From positions 20,198 to 84,197 of the forward strand of contig DAOURK010000003.1 in assembly GCA_030625085.1 (NCBI GenBank): DNA of 64,000 nucleotides. Reading direction: 5' to 3'. Position 1 is the stretch's first letter, and each line of letters starts with the position of its first letter. Below, piece by piece: positions 60,440 to 64,000 of the stretch. The position numbers were made by a program, and so were the translations under genes. This DNA is from Pseudomonadota bacterium (GTDB lineage: Bacteria > SZUA-182 > DTGQ01). The notes below the pieces were generated by a model that saw only the letters and a program-made list of their open reading frames with translations, was not told where the DNA came from and searched no databases.

Positions 60440-62542
60440 TCAACTCATTTCCATATTTGAATGAGTAACCTTCATTTTCAGTAGATCTTTAACCTGTGTA
60501 TCAACTATATATCTATTTTTTTCCATTTGAAGAATTACCTCATCCGGCAAACATTCATGGAATTTATAATGCTTAATCTCTTTTTCAAAAATGAGATGTA
60601 TAATTTCTGTAGAAATATCATGAACTTTCGTGCGAATCAGTTTTTTGATATCACTGTTTGATAAAGACTTATCCAACTTTATGGATAAATTATCACCAAA
60701 AGCTCTTATGCCTAAGATCTTATAAATTAATGCAGAGAGATTAATATTGATGAGTTTCCCTGCGAAAGTCCACCACGTATAGTTGTTTTTACTATGGCAA
60801 ATGGTCGTCGAGTCACCCCCAACCCAATTAAATATCAAGCGAAGATTGGTTATTTTTTCAGTGGCTCTCCTTGACCATTCATTCATGGCTTCCTGCCCAA
60901 CTAATAGTAATTTAACAGATTGACAAAGTTCTGTTGACCAAAAAGGCCCGGCTCCGAGCCAACGCGATTTCCCATGAAGTGTCGTAGGTTCTACATGGGC
61001 CATCTTTTTATCTCTATCGATATGTCTTACTTTCCATGCACGTCCGCCAAGAAGAAGCACTTGTTCTACATTACCAGCGAAAGTGATTTCATCCACATAG
61101 CCGATTACATTTTTGCCATATCTAACCATGAATAATGGAGGGCTTGTAAAGATTGAGCATAGATTCATAAAATTTCGAAAACCATAAAGCTTTTCACCTA
61201 AGGGACCGAACCAAATAATACCCTGGTCTTCTGTGATGATCCCCGCAGCAAGCATGTAATTGAAAATGCGCCTAACTGTTTCATCCGGCATTTTTTCAAA
61301 AGCCGGCACTCGGCCGACCCATTTTTGCCAGGTTTTTAAGCCAATGCCTTTTTCCTGTAATAAAAGGCTTAAAATTTGTTGCACAAAAACATGGTAAGGC
61401 GCCGGTGGAGGGGTGACAGGTTCCACATAACCGCTAGACCATAAGTGAATGAGTCCAGCCGCCTGCAGCAATGCCTGTTCTGAAGTTGCGAGAAATATAC
61501 AGTTTTTTTTAATCCCTTCTCGCCTGCCGGTTCGGCCGAGCCGCTGGAGAAAAGAAGAGACTGTTGCCGGTGCATCGATTTGAATTACCCTGTCCAGATC
61601 ACCAACATCAATACCTAATTCTAAAGCGCTAGTGGCTACAATGACACAGTCTCTTTCATTACTAAAAGCATGTTCAGCTTGCCTGCGCTCATTGACGCTC
61701 AATGAGCTGTGAGATACATAGGTTTTTATTCCATACCCTCGCAGCTTATGTGCTAATTGTTCTACACGGCTTCTGCTGTCACAGAAAACCAACCGCTTCT
61801 CTCCACGATGAAGGCGTGCAATGACAATGGCTGCATTTTCCAAGTTTCCGACAAAATCTAGTTTGACATCAACATCAGCACATTTTTCCGGGGCTGGCAA
61901 TAAGATAGCCCTCTCGCCTATGCAATGTTTGGAGAGCCAATCTACAATAGAGTCGGGATTTCCCACAGTTGCTGATAGACCTATTCGCTGAATTTCTCGG
62001 TTGGCAATTTTTGTGAGCCTTTCAAGAATTGCAAGCAAATGCCAACCGCGGTCATCACCGGCAAGGGCATGGATTTCATCAACAACAACCGCATGAAGAT
62101 TTTCAAAGAACACCATATGGTCGCTTCTAGTTGATATTAATATGGCCTCTACAGATTCGGGTGTAGTCAGCAGACAATCCGGCGGATCAGCCAATATGGC
62201 CTTTCGATCAGCATCTTTAGTATCGCCATGCCATACTTCTGACCTTCGCCCTAATAACGTGGCGTATCCTCTTACGCGGACATTTAGGTTATTCAATAAG
62301 GCTTTGAGCGGACATATATAGAGAAGGCTCAAACCAGACCAATTTTCAAAAAGCATGCGGGAAAATAAGGGGAATAATGCAGCTTCGGTTTTTCCGCCGG
62401 CAGTTGGCGCCAACATGACCATATGTTTGCCGGAAAGGATGGCCTTGATACTTTGTTCTTGCAAAGGCTTCAAGTTGCGCCAGTTTAATGAATTTACAAT
62501 ATGGTGCTGGAGTGCGGGGTGAAGTAAATCAAAGGCCTTCAT
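60440..62542 (-). CDS. brxHI: BrxHI-like (Lhr-type) DEAD/DEAH-box helicase
   Basis: VMLAPTAGGKTEAALFPLFSRML...VVVDEIHALAGDDRGWHLL...IGLSATVGNP...QRLGRTGRREG; overlaps a BrxD-like ATPase. Confidence 0.8.
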   Translation of the reverse strand: MKAFDLLHPALQHHIVNSLNWRNLKPLQEQSIKAILSGKHMVMLAPTAGGKTEAALFPLFSRMLFENWSGLSLLYICPLKALLNNLNVRVRGYATLLGRRSEVWHGDTKDADRKAILADPPDCLLTTPESVEAILISTRSDHMVFFENLHAVVVDEIHALAGDDRGWHLLAILERLTKIANREIQRIGLSATVGNPDSIVDWLSKHCIGERAILLPAPEKCADVDVKLDFVGNLENAAIVIARLHRGEKRLVFCDSRSRVEQLAHKLRGYGIKTYVSHSSLSVNERRQAEHAFSNERDCVIVATSALELGIDVGDLDRVIQIDAPATVSSFLQRLGRTGRREGIKKNCIFLATSEQALLQAAGLIHLWSSGYVEPVTPPPAPYHVFVQQILSLLLQEKGIGLKTWQKWVGRVPAFEKMPDETVRRIFNYMLAAGIITEDQGIIWFGPLGEKLYGFRNFMNLCSIFTSPPLFMVRYGKNVIGYVDEITFAGNVEQVLLLGGRAWKVRHIDRDKKMAHVEPTTLHGKSRWLGAGPFWSTELCQSVKLLLVGQEAMNEWSRRATEKITNLRLIFNWVGGDSTTICHSKNNYTWWTFAGKLININLSALIYKILGIRAFGDNLSIKLDKSLSNSDIKKLIRTKVHDISTEIIHLIFEKEIKHYKFHECLPDEVILQMEKNRYIVDTQVKDLLKMKVTHSNMEMS

Positions 62543-63861
62543 AAATCAAGCTCAATTGTGTCTACATCTTTGGCGGCATTTGCATTACGTTCAATTTTGG
62601 ACATTTCCGAATCAACCAATGTTAAGGCATAATCTATTCGAGGATCAAAATCCGGGAATTGATCAATCCGGTCAAGCACGTCACCCACTAATTTTTTTAA
62701 AAAAAGGCGGGGAGTAATGCCGATTTTCCCACCTAGATTGCCGGTGATTGCCTTGGCCAATGATGCGATATATCTGTCATCAGCCTTCATTTTAATTTCT
62801 TCGGCATTGTTTGAATAGGCTGCATAAATGTCACGAATTCTGATCCCTAACTGCACCAATGTTTTGAGGTCAAAGCCTTTCATTCGGATTTGGATCGCCC
62901 TCGGATTGTCAAACCGTATGTCTGTTGAAAAATCCGTATAGAGGCGTTGAGATAGGGGCGCTAATCTTTGTACCCCCTGAGGGCCGTCAAAAAACATGGA
63001 GGTGCCGGTAATCAAAAGATACAACCCGGGGAATCGGCCCGCATCAATTTCGTCTATTAACTGTCTGAGGGAATTAAGGCCCTTATCACGGACATCGCTG
63101 CGCACGCGCTGCAAAGTTTCGACTTCATCCATTACCAAAACTAAACCCGGATGACCGGAATCCTTTAAGATCAATAATAATCCTTGCAGAAAATTTAAGG
63201 CTGTAAAGTGGTCCACTTCTCCTTTAATGCCTGCCTGTCTTTTGATTTCTGCTGTTACGTGAGGTTGGCCGCTTAACCAGGCCATGAGACCTTCGGCTAA
63301 AACAAAATCATTTTCAAGCGTTGCCTTCCGATATCTACGCAAGACCCCGGCAAAAGCTGGTGCATGTCTTGTAATCGATGCCAATCTTTGCTCCATCAAA
63401 TGATTTGTCTTCTCTGCCAGTTGAATTTCATCATGCCCTTCAACAGCGTTTCCGGCCAGAATGTCTTCCTCTAAAGTAAAAAACCATGAATCGACAATGT
63501 TGCGGAAGGCACCGGCTGAAACACCGCTGATCGCTAAACGTTCCATTGATCTTCTGTATATTGTTTCAAGTTTGTGTAATGGCGTATCCGTTTCAGAGAT
63601 CTGGACCTCAGATGTCGAAAACCCTTGCTTTTTGGCACGTTCCTGGAGCCAACGTGAAAAAAAAGTCTTGCCACTTCCATATTCACCCCTAACAGCCTTA
63701 AAGACACTTCCCCCTTTGGCAACTAAATCTAGTTCACTGTCAATCGCATCGATGAAAGGTCCCATCCCCATAGCGAATGCATCTAATCCCTTTTGGGGCA
63801 CAGTTCCTCTCCTCAAGGCGTCAATTATCTCTCGTTGTTTTTGCTGACTGATTTTATCCAT
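62539..63861 (-). CDS. brxD: BrxD-like ATP-binding protein (DUF2791 type)
   Basis: QREIIDALRRGTVPQKGLDAFAMG...FKAVRGEYGSGKTFFSRWLQERAKK...LVLVMDEVETLQRVRSDVRDKGLNSLRQLIDEI; 4-bp overlap with the helicase gene. Confidence 0.8.
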   Translation of the reverse strand: MDKISQQKQREIIDALRRGTVPQKGLDAFAMGMGPFIDAIDSELDLVAKGGSVFKAVRGEYGSGKTFFSRWLQERAKKQGFSTSEVQISETDTPLHKLETIYRRSMERLAISGVSAGAFRNIVDSWFFTLEEDILAGNAVEGHDEIQLAEKTNHLMEQRLASITRHAPAFAGVLRRYRKATLENDFVLAEGLMAWLSGQPHVTAEIKRQAGIKGEVDHFTALNFLQGLLLILKDSGHPGLVLVMDEVETLQRVRSDVRDKGLNSLRQLIDEIDAGRFPGLYLLITGTSMFFDGPQGVQRLAPLSQRLYTDFSTDIRFDNPRAIQIRMKGFDLKTLVQLGIRIRDIYAAYSNNAEEIKMKADDRYIASLAKAITGNLGGKIGITPRLFLKKLVGDVLDRIDQFPDFDPRIDYALTLVDSEMSKIERNANAAKDVDTIELDL

Positions 63862-64000
63862 TAAACACCGATTTTCACACCTTTGTTAATCGTCATAATT
63901 ATACCCAATCGTCAAAAGCATGGACTGTATTATTATAAATAAACTGGAAAGCCCAGCTCAAAACCTTCTAAAATAGGTAATCTTATATGCACGTTTATTT

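Overview
A 64 kb bacterial window from a Gram-negative organism with LPS and flagella; gene content suggests a Desulfobacterota-like lineage, but I cannot assign taxonomy. (1) 1-11.1 kb: a flagellin/glycosylation island. It has two divergent flagellins, FlaF, FlbT, a 961-aa GT2/TPR protein and a giant multidomain FkbM/GT10/CgeB-like/GT2 ORF. That ORF is open for 1382 codons to the left window edge and is absent from the supplied ORF track. (2) 11.7-58.4 kb: conserved chromosomal genes: HD-GYP/PilZ, panBCD-folK-dapL, hisG, mltG, hemL, nagZ, lpxB-DUF374-waaA-lpxK-lpxL, nnr, hflKC-purM, metK-ahcY, lptCAB-IHF/HU-rpoN-hpf-ptsN-hprK-EIIA-GH57-ptsH-ptsI-pyrE. Many families of dispersed intergenic repeats lie between them. 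(3) 58.4 kb to the right edge: tRNA-Thr(CGT) followed by an integrase catalytic domain, a 5'-truncated AlbA_2/RecG-like gene, and a BrxHI-like helicase plus BrxD-like ATPase. This looks like the left end of a tRNA-integrated defence island cut by the window edge. Top second-look items: the hidden giant glycosylation ORF, a DegT-family aminotransferase whose PLP-lysine is Arg, repeats in the flagellin 5' leader next to flbT, the head-to-head truncation junction at ~59.1 kb with BrxD/BrxHI, and several intergenic repeat families.
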